Part shown: one piece after another, positions 17,183-25,031 of the stretch
How the letters are laid out: each line of letters starts with the position of its first letter
Numbering within the stretch: position 1 is the first letter of the stretch
NCBI GenBank assembly: GCA_910576815.1
Contig: CAJTKA010000013.1
Location: 1 to 64,000 of the forward strand
Length of the DNA: 64,000 nt
Origin: an uncultured Lachnospiraceae bacterium
GTDB taxonomy: Bacteria > Bacillota > Clostridia > Lachnospirales > Lachnospiraceae
Direction: 5' to 3'
The notes under the pieces: model-generated
Database searches by the model: none
What the model was told of the DNA's origin: nothing
The model's input: only the letters and a program-made list of their open reading frames with translations
Translations under genes and position numbers: made by a program

Positions 17183-17554
17183 TACAATATATTCTTATCA
17201 CATAACTCACAATATTAAAATCATCACTATTTCATTATAAATCAACAATGAAAATATCGCAACAATCCCGAATTATCAAATCAATGTACAAGCCGCACAA
17301 TACCACACCTTGTATGTTTCGCCAAAATCAGACGCTTCTCCTTCAAGATATGGATTTCAAAAGGTCATGTTCGATATTCCGTATATTATTTTTCTACAAC
17401 CGTTCTCTTTGAAATCCTTTGCAAATTTCTGATTCCTGTGCTATATCTGTTTTAAGAAATCTATCACTCCATTTTGAATCATTATACTCATTTGAATTCT
17501 GCAATTCTTCGGAGATACGCTCCGTCATAATTATCTGAGAAAGGAAACATATCT
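17183..17554. other. AT-rich intergenic region
   Basis: No gene is seen in these 372 bases. It must hold the divergent promoters of the flavin protein and the Rpn nuclease gene, but I could not settle on convincing -35/-10 pairs. Confidence 0.5.
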
Positions 17555-18511
17555 ATGAAGCAGCCTCTTAAATGTTCCAAGCTCCACGATGCCTATGGCA
17601 AGATTCCTTACAGTATGACAAACGACTATATGTTCCGGGCTGTCTTACAGTCAAGCAACAAAGTCCTGCGCGGGCTGATTTGCTCCCTCCTGCATCTCTC
17701 TGAACAAAAGGTAATCTCTGTTGAAATCACGAATCCTGTGATACTGGGAGAATCAGTAACAGAGAAAGAATTTCGTCTGGACATCAATGTGATCCTGAAC
17801 AACCATACACTGATCAATCTGGAGATGCAGATTGCCAATAAGCTCAACTGGCGGGAGCGGTCAATCATGTATCTGTGCCGCCCTTTTGACAAACTGAACC
17901 GTGGGCAGGACTATTTGGATGCAAAACCTGCCATACATATTGGTTTTTTGGACTATACCCTGTTTCAGGAACGGCCCGAATTTTACGTTTCCTATAAACT
18001 GATAAACGTTAAAAATCATCAAAAATATAGTGACAGTCTCACCTTAAATGTGGTAGACTTATCTCAGATACACCTGGCGACCGATGAAGATAAAAAATAT
18101 CATATTCACGAGTGGGCAATGCTCTTTAAGGCCACTACCTGGGAGGAAATCAAGATGCTGGCATCCAAGGATGAATATTTACAGGAAGCTTCTGAAACCA
18201 TTTTCCGCATGAATGCAGACGAATTAGTGCGCAAGCGCTGCCTTGATCGCGAGGAATATTATCAGGATCTGCGCAGCTATGAACGAAAAATTGAACAGGA
18301 TCGAATCGAGCATGAACAGGACCTGCGCAACTATGAACGAAAGATTGAGCAGGATCGGATCGAACATGAACAGGACCTGCGTAATTATGAGCAAAAGATT
18401 ACGCACGAGCGCATGGAACACGCGCAGGATCTTGCCGAAAAGGATGCCCTGATCAGACAGTTGCTTGCGGAGAACGAAGCACTGAGAAAACAAGCAGCAA
18501 AATCCCCCTAA
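17555..18511 (+). CDS. Rpn/PD-(D/E)XK nuclease family protein
   Basis: A 318-residue protein of the PDDEXK_2 (Rpn, recombination-promoting nuclease) group. The N-terminal 230 residues contain the usual TNDYMFRAVLQ opening and a catalytic core with LDINVILNNHTLINLEMQ, in which Asp, Glu and Gln fit the nuclease signature. Residues about 238-291 are three tandem 18-residue coiled-coil repeats of DLRNYERKIEQDRIEHEQ. The start has GAAAGGAAAC upstream. Genes of this group often vary in repeat number. It converges on hemZ, the two stops overlapping. Confidence 0.88.
   Translation: MKQPLKCSKLHDAYGKIPYSMTNDYMFRAVLQSSNKVLRGLICSLLHLSEQKVISVEITNPVILGESVTEKEFRLDINVILNNHTLINLEMQIANKLNWRERSIMYLCRPFDKLNRGQDYLDAKPAIHIGFLDYTLFQERPEFYVSYKLINVKNHQKYSDSLTLNVVDLSQIHLATDEDKKYHIHEWAMLFKATTWEEIKMLASKDEYLQEASETIFRMNADELVRKRCLDREEYYQDLRSYERKIEQDRIEHEQDLRNYERKIEQDRIEHEQDLRNYEQKITHERMEHAQDLAEKDALIRQLLAENEALRKQAAKSP
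18266..18427 (+). repeat. three tandem 54-bp repeats in the Rpn gene
   Basis: Units at 18266-18319, 18320-18373 and 18374-18427 each encode an 18-residue coiled-coil step. The first two are nearly identical; the third has diverged. In-frame gain or loss of units would change arm length without breaking the frame. Confidence 0.85.
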
Positions 18512-19956
18512 AAAAGCTGCCGTTTCCTCTCGATCATCTCGTCGATCCTTTCGATATACTGTGCCACATCCTTTACATTTTCACAGCGCTCGATCCTGTC
18601 GTCTGAGAAAACACCTTTGGTGATAGAGCCTGCGCCGAGGGCAGCAATGGTCTGTTTCTCCTCGTTGATCAAAATGTTGTAGATGCCGTACTTGCCCTGT
18701 CTGGAATAGCCCACATTCTCAAAATTACCGGACATATTTTTCTGGCGGTAAAGATAGTAGGGCACCATCTCCATATCCGCCGCGCCGCGCGCCGCGATCT
18801 CCATGATCTCCTCCGTGTTATTGTAGGCGGTGGCGCCGTTCTCCTCGATCCATTTTCCCAGCTTGGATGCCCGCTTTACTGCCAGGGAATGCACCGTCAA
18901 AGCATCCGGCGAAAGCGCCTTGATCGCCTCGATGGTATGCGCCACATCCGCCGCCGTCTCCCCCGGCAGCCCCAGAATAATGTCCATATTGATATTGGTA
19001 AAACCGACTTTTCTTGCCAGCTGAAAGGCCTCCTCCACCTGCTCCACAGTATGCCGCCTGCCGATCATGTCAAGGGTCTCCTGCTTCATGGTTTGGGGAT
19101 TGACGGAAATCCTTGTCACACCGTTTTCCAGAAGCACCCGCAGTTTCTCCTCCGTGATGCTGTCAGCCCTTCCCGCTTCCACCGTAAATTCCTGCACATG
19201 GCTAAAATCAAACGTGCTTTTCAGCTTTGTTAACAACCGCGCCAGTTCCTCTGCTGACAAAGAAGTCGGTGTACCACCGCCAATATAGACTGTGTCCAGT
19301 ATCTTATCCTGAAACAGCTTTGCCGTCGCATCGATTTCTTTCTCCAGCGCTGCCAGATACTCTCCTACCCGCTTTTTCCATGCGCCGATTGGATAAGACG
19401 TAAAAGAGCAATACAAACAGGTCGTCGGACAAAAAGGGATTCCCAGATAAAGGCTGTAGCCGTCCTCATAATGCAGGGTACTTAAAATCTCCTGCTCTCT
19501 TTTGGCAATGTCCAGCGCCAGCGCGGTCTTTTCCGCACTCACCAAATGCGTTGTTCTCAGATAATCGGCGGTCTCCGCCTCACTCTTTCCCTGTTCCATC
19601 ATGGTCATGGCGATTTTTGTCGGCCTGATACCCGTCAGATTTCCCCAGGGCAGGGTCGTACCCGTCTCTTCGCAGAGAGACTGATAGAAAAAGCGCTTGA
19701 ACGCATTTTTATATTCCGGGGTGCCTGCCGGCTCCTGCGGATGCCAAGTGTAAATATGTAAAACGGGAAGCATTTTCAGCGTCACTTCCTCCTCGCCGAA
19801 AAACAGCTCCATAACCTGCTCGCCTTCCAGAATCCTTCTGTCCCTCACTTCCGAGTCCGGCGCCAGCATCCGCGGCTCCCACTCCGGGTAAAAAGATTTC
19901 AATATCGCCTGGATATCATATTCAAACTGCGTCCTATTGCTCTTTATCACCTGCAT
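18508..19956 (-). CDS. hemZ: HemZ, oxygen-independent coproporphyrinogen dehydrogenase family
   Basis: A 482-residue radical SAM protein. The iron-sulfur cysteines are in CPTTCLYCSF near residue 176, followed by IGGGTPTSL and an SVNPQTM segment typical of the HemN/HemZ group. The long N-terminal extension of 170 residues is the mark of HemZ. HemZ is named for coproporphyrinogen III oxidation, but in Clostridia without a full heme pathway the substrate is uncertain. The start is an ATG near 19956. Its stop overlaps that of the Rpn gene. Confidence 0.93.
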   Translation of the reverse strand: MQVIKSNRTQFEYDIQAILKSFYPEWEPRMLAPDSEVRDRRILEGEQVMELFFGEEEVTLKMLPVLHIYTWHPQEPAGTPEYKNAFKRFFYQSLCEETGTTLPWGNLTGIRPTKIAMTMMEQGKSEAETADYLRTTHLVSAEKTALALDIAKREQEILSTLHYEDGYSLYLGIPFCPTTCLYCSFTSYPIGAWKKRVGEYLAALEKEIDATAKLFQDKILDTVYIGGGTPTSLSAEELARLLTKLKSTFDFSHVQEFTVEAGRADSITEEKLRVLLENGVTRISVNPQTMKQETLDMIGRRHTVEQVEEAFQLARKVGFTNINMDIILGLPGETAADVAHTIEAIKALSPDALTVHSLAVKRASKLGKWIEENGATAYNNTEEIMEIAARGAADMEMVPYYLYRQKNMSGNFENVGYSRQGKYGIYNILINEEKQTIAALGAGSITKGVFSDDRIERCENVKDVAQYIERIDEMIERKRQLF

Positions 19957-20068
19957 GATTCATTCCTCTGAAAAATTCTGACTCAAAACGCACTACCACT
20001 TCTCCCAGCGGCACCTCTTTCACTCTTACAGCTTATCATTTTTACCTCGAAAAGTACAGCCTGCCGCC

Positions 20069-20800
20069 TTACCTGTCCCGCGGCATCCCCATCTTTTCCC
20101 GCACTCCCGCCGCGTCAATGCCAGGATGAGTCAAATAGAGACGGCAGATCTGCTCCGTCATTTCCTTAGATATTTTATATTTTTCGGCAATATCAGAGAC
20201 ACCTTTCCCTTTATCAATATCCCACAGGATCAGGCGCAATTTGTCCTCGGAAAATACCGTTTCCGCCGGTTCCTTTACGTCGACTCCCTCTCCTTTTTCA
20301 AACGCCGCCTGCCCGCCTTTCTGATCCGCGGACAGCTTCGTATCCTGCACGATATCTTTTCTAATGACCCGAACTTCTCCCGTCTCCTCTTCCACTTCCA
20401 GCACCGCCATGGTCACCGGCTGAGAGAACCGCCTCGGTCCGCAGCTTCCGGGATTTAAGAAAAGACAATTTCCCTCCCTGCGCTCCTCGTACTTATGCGA
20501 ATGCCCATACACCGCCAGGTCATACTGCCCCATCTCTTTCGGCATCTGCTTCTTATTATGTACCATGAAAACCCGCAGGCCGCAGATTTCCTCCGACAGC
20601 GTTTCGGGGAGGCTCTGCGCCCACTCCTTATCCGCATTCCCGCGGACGATGTGAAGCGGCGCGATCTCCTTAAGACTCTCCATCACCTTCAGGGTATTGA
20701 TATCCCCCGCATGTAAGATCACATCGCACCCCCGCAGGATTTCTATAACCTCATCTCTCAACTTTCCATGCGTATCCGACAGCACGCCGATTCGCTTCAT
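20069..20800 (-). CDS. YfcE-type metallophosphoesterase with C-terminal extension
   Basis: A 243-residue protein. The start at 20800 follows GAGAGGAGCAGAGT; a longer frame upstream overlaps enolase. Metallophosphoesterase motifs are all present in residues 1-160: LSDTHG, LHAGDI, RGNADKE, MVHNKK, VYGHSHK. The family usual length is about 160-180 residues. The extra 80 residues end in a helix-turn-helix-like segment (KGVSDIAEKYKISKEMTEQI), which is unusual and may bind nucleic acid. It follows enolase after a terminator. Confidence 0.88.
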   Translation of the reverse strand: MKRIGVLSDTHGKLRDEVIEILRGCDVILHAGDINTLKVMESLKEIAPLHIVRGNADKEWAQSLPETLSEEICGLRVFMVHNKKQMPKEMGQYDLAVYGHSHKYEERREGNCLFLNPGSCGPRRFSQPVTMAVLEVEEETGEVRVIRKDIVQDTKLSADQKGGQAAFEKGEGVDVKEPAETVFSEDKLRLILWDIDKGKGVSDIAEKYKISKEMTEQICRLYLTHPGIDAAGVREKMGMPRDR

Positions 20801-20821
20801 ACTCTGCTCCTCTCTCAAAAT

Positions 20822-20857
20822 AACAGGCGCCTCCGCCTCTAAGAAGCGCCTGTTTTT
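20822..20857. terminator. bidirectional terminator after enolase
   Basis: AACAGGCGC (20822-20830) pairs with GCGCCTGTT (20846-20854). The plus strand continues in TTT and the minus strand in ATTTT. It separates eno from the phosphoesterase gene, whose ribosome site follows at once. Confidence 0.75.
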
Positions 20858-20864
20858 ATACTCT

Positions 20865-22262
20865 TTATATTTTATTAAACGGCTCCTTATAACACGCCAC
20901 ACTCCCAAGTTCTTCCTCAATCCTAAGGAGCTGGTTGTACTTCGCCACCCTGTCGCTCCTGCACGGTGCGCCCGTCTTGATCTGCCCGGCGTTCACCGCC
21001 ACCGCCAAATCTGCGATAAAGGTATCTTCCGTCTCACCGGAACGGTGGGAAATCACCGCCTTATAACCGTTTTTCTGCGCCATCTCGATGGCGTCCATCG
21101 CCTCGCTGACCGTACCGATCTGATTGACTTTCACCAAGATTGCATTTGCCACCTGCAGCTTGATGCCCGCGTCCAGACGCTTGGTATTGGTGACAAACAG
21201 ATCGTCGCCCACAAGCTGGATTTTCTGACCCAGTTTTTTTGTCATCATCTGCCAGCCGTCCCAATCGTCCTCCGCCAGCCCGTCCTCAATCGAGATAATA
21301 GGATAACGCTGCACCAGTTCCTCATAATAAGCTACCATCTCCTCGGTGCTCCTCGTAATCTCGGGAATCTCCCCGCAGTCCGGCGTCTGGCAGCCTGCCT
21401 CATAGCACGACGACACAAAAGAACCTTCCGTCTCCGACCTGTGCTGCTTTAACTCCGTCTCACCCGGGAAATGGTAGACCCCGTCTGCCTCATTATAAAG
21501 CTCGGAAGCCGCCACGTCCAGCGCAATCTTGATATCCTGCCCTGGTGTGTAGCCCGCTGCCTTGATGGACTCCACGATCAGGTCAAGCACCGCAAACGCG
21601 TCGGGAAGTGACGGTGCAAAACCGCCCTCGTCACCGACACCCGTGGAAAGCCCTCTGTCATTGCAGATTTTCTTTAAGTTGTGGTAGATTTCCGCACAGA
21701 TGCGCAGCCCGTCCGCAAAGCTTTCCGCCTGCACGGGCATAATCATAAACTCCTGAAAATCCACGGTATTGTCGGCGTGTTTGCCGCCGTTTAAAATGTT
21801 CATCATCGGCACCGGCAAAAGTCTGGTATACGCACCGCCCAGATAACGATACAGGGGAATGCCCAACGCCGCCGCTCCCGCCCTGGCACAGGCCATGGAG
21901 ACGCCAAGCGTGGCATTGGCTCCCAGATTGCTCTTGTTGTCCGTTCCATCCTGTTCGATCAATACCCTGTCAACCAGTCCCTGATCAAAAGCGTCCATAC
22001 CAAGAAGCGCCTCCCTGATCTTCGTATTCACATTATTGACCGCCTTGGTCGTTCCCAGACCAAAGTACACTGTCTCCCCGTCGCGAAGCTCCACCGCCTC
22101 AAACCGTCCGGTGCTGGCACCGCTGGGCACAGCCGCCCTGCCTTTGTACTGACAGCCGCCCACTTCCTTCTCCACAGTCACCTCCGCCTCCACGGTGGGA
22201 TTACCGCGGGAATCCAATATTTGCCTTGCATGTACATCCACGATCCGTAATTTATTTGCCAT
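20865..22262 (-). CDS. eno: enolase
   Basis: A 465-residue enolase, which converts 2-phosphoglycerate to phosphoenolpyruvate in glycolysis. The start at 22262 follows GAGGAGG. Catalytic and signature segments are present: SRGNPTVEAE, the metal site region (ALDVAASE, ISIEDGL, LVGDDLFVTN), LVKVNQIGT and SHRSGETEDT. It is about 30 residues longer than usual; the extra piece, roughly residues 270-300, holds three cysteines (CYEAGCQTPDCGE). The ribosome site is buried in a terminator-like hairpin, suggesting leader control. Confidence 0.97.
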   Translation of the reverse strand: MANKLRIVDVHARQILDSRGNPTVEAEVTVEKEVGGCQYKGRAAVPSGASTGRFEAVELRDGETVYFGLGTTKAVNNVNTKIREALLGMDAFDQGLVDRVLIEQDGTDNKSNLGANATLGVSMACARAGAAALGIPLYRYLGGAYTRLLPVPMMNILNGGKHADNTVDFQEFMIMPVQAESFADGLRICAEIYHNLKKICNDRGLSTGVGDEGGFAPSLPDAFAVLDLIVESIKAAGYTPGQDIKIALDVAASELYNEADGVYHFPGETELKQHRSETEGSFVSSCYEAGCQTPDCGEIPEITRSTEEMVAYYEELVQRYPIISIEDGLAEDDWDGWQMMTKKLGQKIQLVGDDLFVTNTKRLDAGIKLQVANAILVKVNQIGTVSEAMDAIEMAQKNGYKAVISHRSGETEDTFIADLAVAVNAGQIKTGAPCRSDRVAKYNQLLRIEEELGSVACYKEPFNKI

Positions 22263-22310
22263 AAAAAACCTCCTCTGCGCACTTTTTGAATATAGTATGC
22301 GCAAAGGAGG
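22263..22310 (-). promoter_or_regulatory. terminator-like hairpin sequestering the enolase ribosome site
   Basis: On the minus strand CCTCCTTTGCGCA pairs with TGCGCAGAGGAGG (22269-22281 against 22298-22310), 13 pairs with one mismatch and a 16-base loop, followed by TTTTTT and then the enolase ATG. The 3' arm is the ribosome site itself. It also ends the upstream gene. Confidence 0.65.
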
Positions 22311-22333
22311 CTTTATTCATGTATTTCATTTAT

Positions 22334-23425
22334 TTACTTTATCGCCGTAATCGTGAGAGCGTGCATATACGCGTCGTCCCCTCTGGAACAGGTCACGGAA
22401 ATCTTTTTCCCTTTCACTAAAACCTTACAGCCGACGGGCGCGGAAACCTTGTCCATCTTTAACTCCATCTCGCCCGCGGAAGTATCCAAAACCAGCACAT
22501 TTTCCGTAGATTTTCCATTGACTGTACCGGTTACTGTTGCCTGTGAGGAAGTGTCCACCGTCGCCGATGAACTGTCCTTCACGCCTGTGATCACACTGGC
22601 ATGGAGATTGTTGTCAGAACCCCTGAAATAGGTAACCATCAGCTTATTTTCCGCTGTCAGCACCATGCCGTTGGAAGTATCCGTACTGTCATCGATCTTA
22701 AAGGTAAAGTCTCCCTCTGAGGTAGCCAGATTCAAAATCGTTTCATTCGTACTCTCCCTGACCGTTCCCGATACGGTCCTGGTCTCTCCCGTCACATTGA
22801 CCACCGGTGCCTGCTCGTAGGTCTGAGCGGCCGCATCTGTCAGCGGTGCCGTTGCAGCAGGAGCAGTCCCCACATCCGCGATGCTGAGGGCGTGCATATA
22901 GGCATCTTCCCCTCTCGCACATCTGACCACATATTTTCCGGACACCACCAAAACAGAGCAGCTGCTAAAGTCCGTATCCCGATCCAGCTTGATTTCCATC
23001 TCACCCTGTGCCGTATCCAAATAGAGGACATTTTCCGTTGTCTTTTTATTAACGGTCCCAATTACGTTAGAAACCTTTGTGGTATCCAATGCAACGCTGG
23101 GATTTTCCCCGCTCTCCGAAATGGTGACTGCGTGGAGATAACCGTCGTTTCCATTCGCCACCGACACGCTGATCTTCTTGTCCGGCAAGAGCATTTTACA
23201 GCTGCCGGTATTGGTATCCCCGTCAATTTTTATTTCCATTTTTCCGCTTTCCGTATTCAAATATAAGAGCTTAGCGGTGGTTCCCTCCATCACCTTGCCC
23301 TGCACCGTGGCAATGACCTCCGCTGCCTGCACATCCATCTTCGGCGCCGACATCGGTAAAAGCAGAAGACCGCAGGCCGCCAAAACTGTTAAACCTACCC
23401 TTATCAATCTTTTGTATTTTTTCAT
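22334..23425 (-). CDS. secreted protein with four OB-like repeats
   Basis: A 363-residue exported protein. I use the ATG at 23425 because GGAGG lies 7 bases upstream. Residues 1-36 are a signal peptide (KKYKRLIRVGLTVLAACG, then AAPK/VQA cleavage area). Four repeats of about 75-80 residues follow, each with a GTV..KSTENVLVLDT..GEMELK opening and a CxRGxDAYMHALTI ending; the third is most diverged. The repeats look like small beta barrels. There is no anchor motif. The function is unknown, and this could be a cell-wall or matrix protein. Confidence 0.8.
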   Translation of the reverse strand: MKKYKRLIRVGLTVLAACGLLLLPMSAPKMDVQAAEVIATVQGKVMEGTTAKLLYLNTESGKMEIKIDGDTNTGSCKMLLPDKKISVSVANGNDGYLHAVTISESGENPSVALDTTKVSNVIGTVNKKTTENVLYLDTAQGEMEIKLDRDTDFSSCSVLVVSGKYVVRCARGEDAYMHALSIADVGTAPAATAPLTDAAAQTYEQAPVVNVTGETRTVSGTVRESTNETILNLATSEGDFTFKIDDSTDTSNGMVLTAENKLMVTYFRGSDNNLHASVITGVKDSSSATVDTSSQATVTGTVNGKSTENVLVLDTSAGEMELKMDKVSAPVGCKVLVKGKKISVTCSRGDDAYMHALTITAIK

Positions 23426-23463
23426 ATGCACTCCTCCATCCTATGTAGCAATAGATTACCATA

Positions 23464-23489
23464 ATAAGTACTTATGTAAATCTATTATA
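23464..23489 (-). promoter_or_regulatory. extended -10 promoter with palindromic operator
   Basis: Reading the minus strand, TGATATAAT gives an extended -10 (TATAAT at 23484-23489). Just downstream, at the expected start of transcription, ATAAGTACTTAT (23464-23475) is a perfect 12-base palindrome, a likely repressor site for the secreted repeat protein. Confidence 0.65.
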
Positions 23490-23501
23490 TCATTTGACTG
23501 C

Positions 23502-23530
23502 AAAAAAGCAAGCGCTTTTTCAGCGCCTGC
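23502..23530 (-). terminator. intrinsic terminator of the transporter run
   Basis: On the minus strand GCAGGCGCT pairs with AGCGCTTGC and is followed by TTTTTT. It lies about 130 bases past the stop of the FtsX-type permease, between it and the next promoter. Confidence 0.8.
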
Positions 23531-23658
23531 CCCTATTCTAAGTACTTGCGAAACTCAACTCTGCGTTATATTAATTGTCCAAATAGTATAATCATAAGCA
23601 GACCCTTGAAGGACGTTGGTACTTGGCAAGGTTCTTTCGCGCCTATTTGCTTGTATTG

Positions 23659-25011
23659 TTATTCGTTTCGTATCGCTGCCAGCGGACTCAGGCGCATCGC
23701 CCTCCTTGCCGGGAAAAATCCCGCCACCATACCGACCAAAATTGCAAACACCAGCGACAAAAACACCAGCCAGATCGGAATATAGGAAATGCCGCCCGAA
23801 GTACCCATATATTCATTAGCGCTCGACGCCACCTTATTGATGACCACGGAGAGGATAAAGCTTAATATCAAACCGATCACACCACCGATAAAGCCGATGA
23901 AGCCTGCCTCCATCAAAAAGAGACTGCGCACATTCCTAAGATCGCATCCCAGCACCTTCATCACTCCAATCTCCCTGGTGCGCTCATAAATGGACATCAT
24001 CATGGTATTGGTGATGCCGATGGCCGCCACAAAGAGGGACACCGCACCGATACCTCCAAGCACTGCCTGAATGTAGCCCATGGTCTTCTGCTCGGACTCC
24101 ACCCATTCCGCCTGACTGTAGGCATCATATCCCATATCCGTCAGCGATTTCTGCAGGGCAACCACATTATCCATGCTGTCCACATTCACCAAAAGACGGC
24201 TGTAATAAATCTCCTTATAAGGCTTTCCCGTCTTGGTCTGCGGCTGCCCGGGAATGACCTTATTCTTAAAGATCTTTTTCAGTTCCGCCATCAGCTGCTC
24301 AATATCGCAGAGCGTATACCAGCCGTACTGCGACCACTGGTTTTCGGCAGGTTCCGCCTCCACGCCGCAGGTCTCGATCAAATATTTCTTGGGTGGTTTT
24401 ATGGTCTGCCCGTTCTCGTCCACGGACCCCGACCCATAATAAGCATCCATATCAAAAATGACAAAGATTGGATCTTTCATCAAATCGATATCCGGCAGGA
24501 CGCCTGTTTCCCAATAACTGTCTCCACTGCCCTTGGCGTTATAGAAATTCTGCAATACTTCATTGCCATAGAAAAAGGTAAGCTTTTGATCATTGCCGGG
24601 AAGCTGCCCCTGTCCCACTTCGATATTCAGATTCTCGAGCGCTTCCTTAGTCATCCCCTGTATCTGCAGATATCCCTGATAACTGCCGTACTTGGCAAGC
24701 GCCTGGGTCTCCAGCACCGGGTATACCGACTCCACATGCTCCATCAGCAGGATCTCGTCGATCAGCTTCTGATCCAGCCGTTTGACTTCCTCCGTGGAAG
24801 AATCGTTCCACGGCGCATTTACCGTGACCTGCGTCAGGCTCCCGTAAGACTCATACTGCGCCATCAGGGATTTACTAAGGCCCAGACCCAGAGACACCAT
24901 GACTACGATGGAAGCCACACCGATCACCACGCCCAGCACCGTCAGGATCGTTCTCACTTTTCTTTTCCAAAGATTACTGCTGCTCATCCGCAGCAAATCA
25001 AGAAACTTCAT
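23659..25011 (-). CDS. MacB/FtsX-type ABC transporter permease
   Basis: A 450-residue permease: one N-terminal membrane helix (VRTILTVLGVVIGVASIVVM), a large extracytoplasmic MacB_PCD-like domain of about 250 residues, then three helices at the C-terminus (residues about 320-440). This is the MacB/LolC/FtsX plan. It lies 20 bases after the CARDB-type protein and shares an operon with the matching ATPase at 26913-27656. Such transporters move or sense peptides and lipoproteins at the envelope. Confidence 0.9.
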   Translation of the reverse strand: MKFLDLLRMSSSNLWKRKVRTILTVLGVVIGVASIVVMVSLGLGLSKSLMAQYESYGSLTQVTVNAPWNDSSTEEVKRLDQKLIDEILLMEHVESVYPVLETQALAKYGSYQGYLQIQGMTKEALENLNIEVGQGQLPGNDQKLTFFYGNEVLQNFYNAKGSGDSYWETGVLPDIDLMKDPIFVIFDMDAYYGSGSVDENGQTIKPPKKYLIETCGVEAEPAENQWSQYGWYTLCDIEQLMAELKKIFKNKVIPGQPQTKTGKPYKEIYYSRLLVNVDSMDNVVALQKSLTDMGYDAYSQAEWVESEQKTMGYIQAVLGGIGAVSLFVAAIGITNTMMMSIYERTREIGVMKVLGCDLRNVRSLFLMEAGFIGFIGGVIGLILSFILSVVINKVASSANEYMGTSGGISYIPIWLVFLSLVFAILVGMVAGFFPARRAMRLSPLAAIRNE

Positions 25012-25031
25012 GTCTGCTCCGTTCCTTTAAC

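Noticed and set aside
23462..23658. Possible small gene between the secreted repeat protein and the permease
   Set aside because: The stretch is explained by a terminator, a promoter and a palindrome; no frame with a ribosome site was seen.
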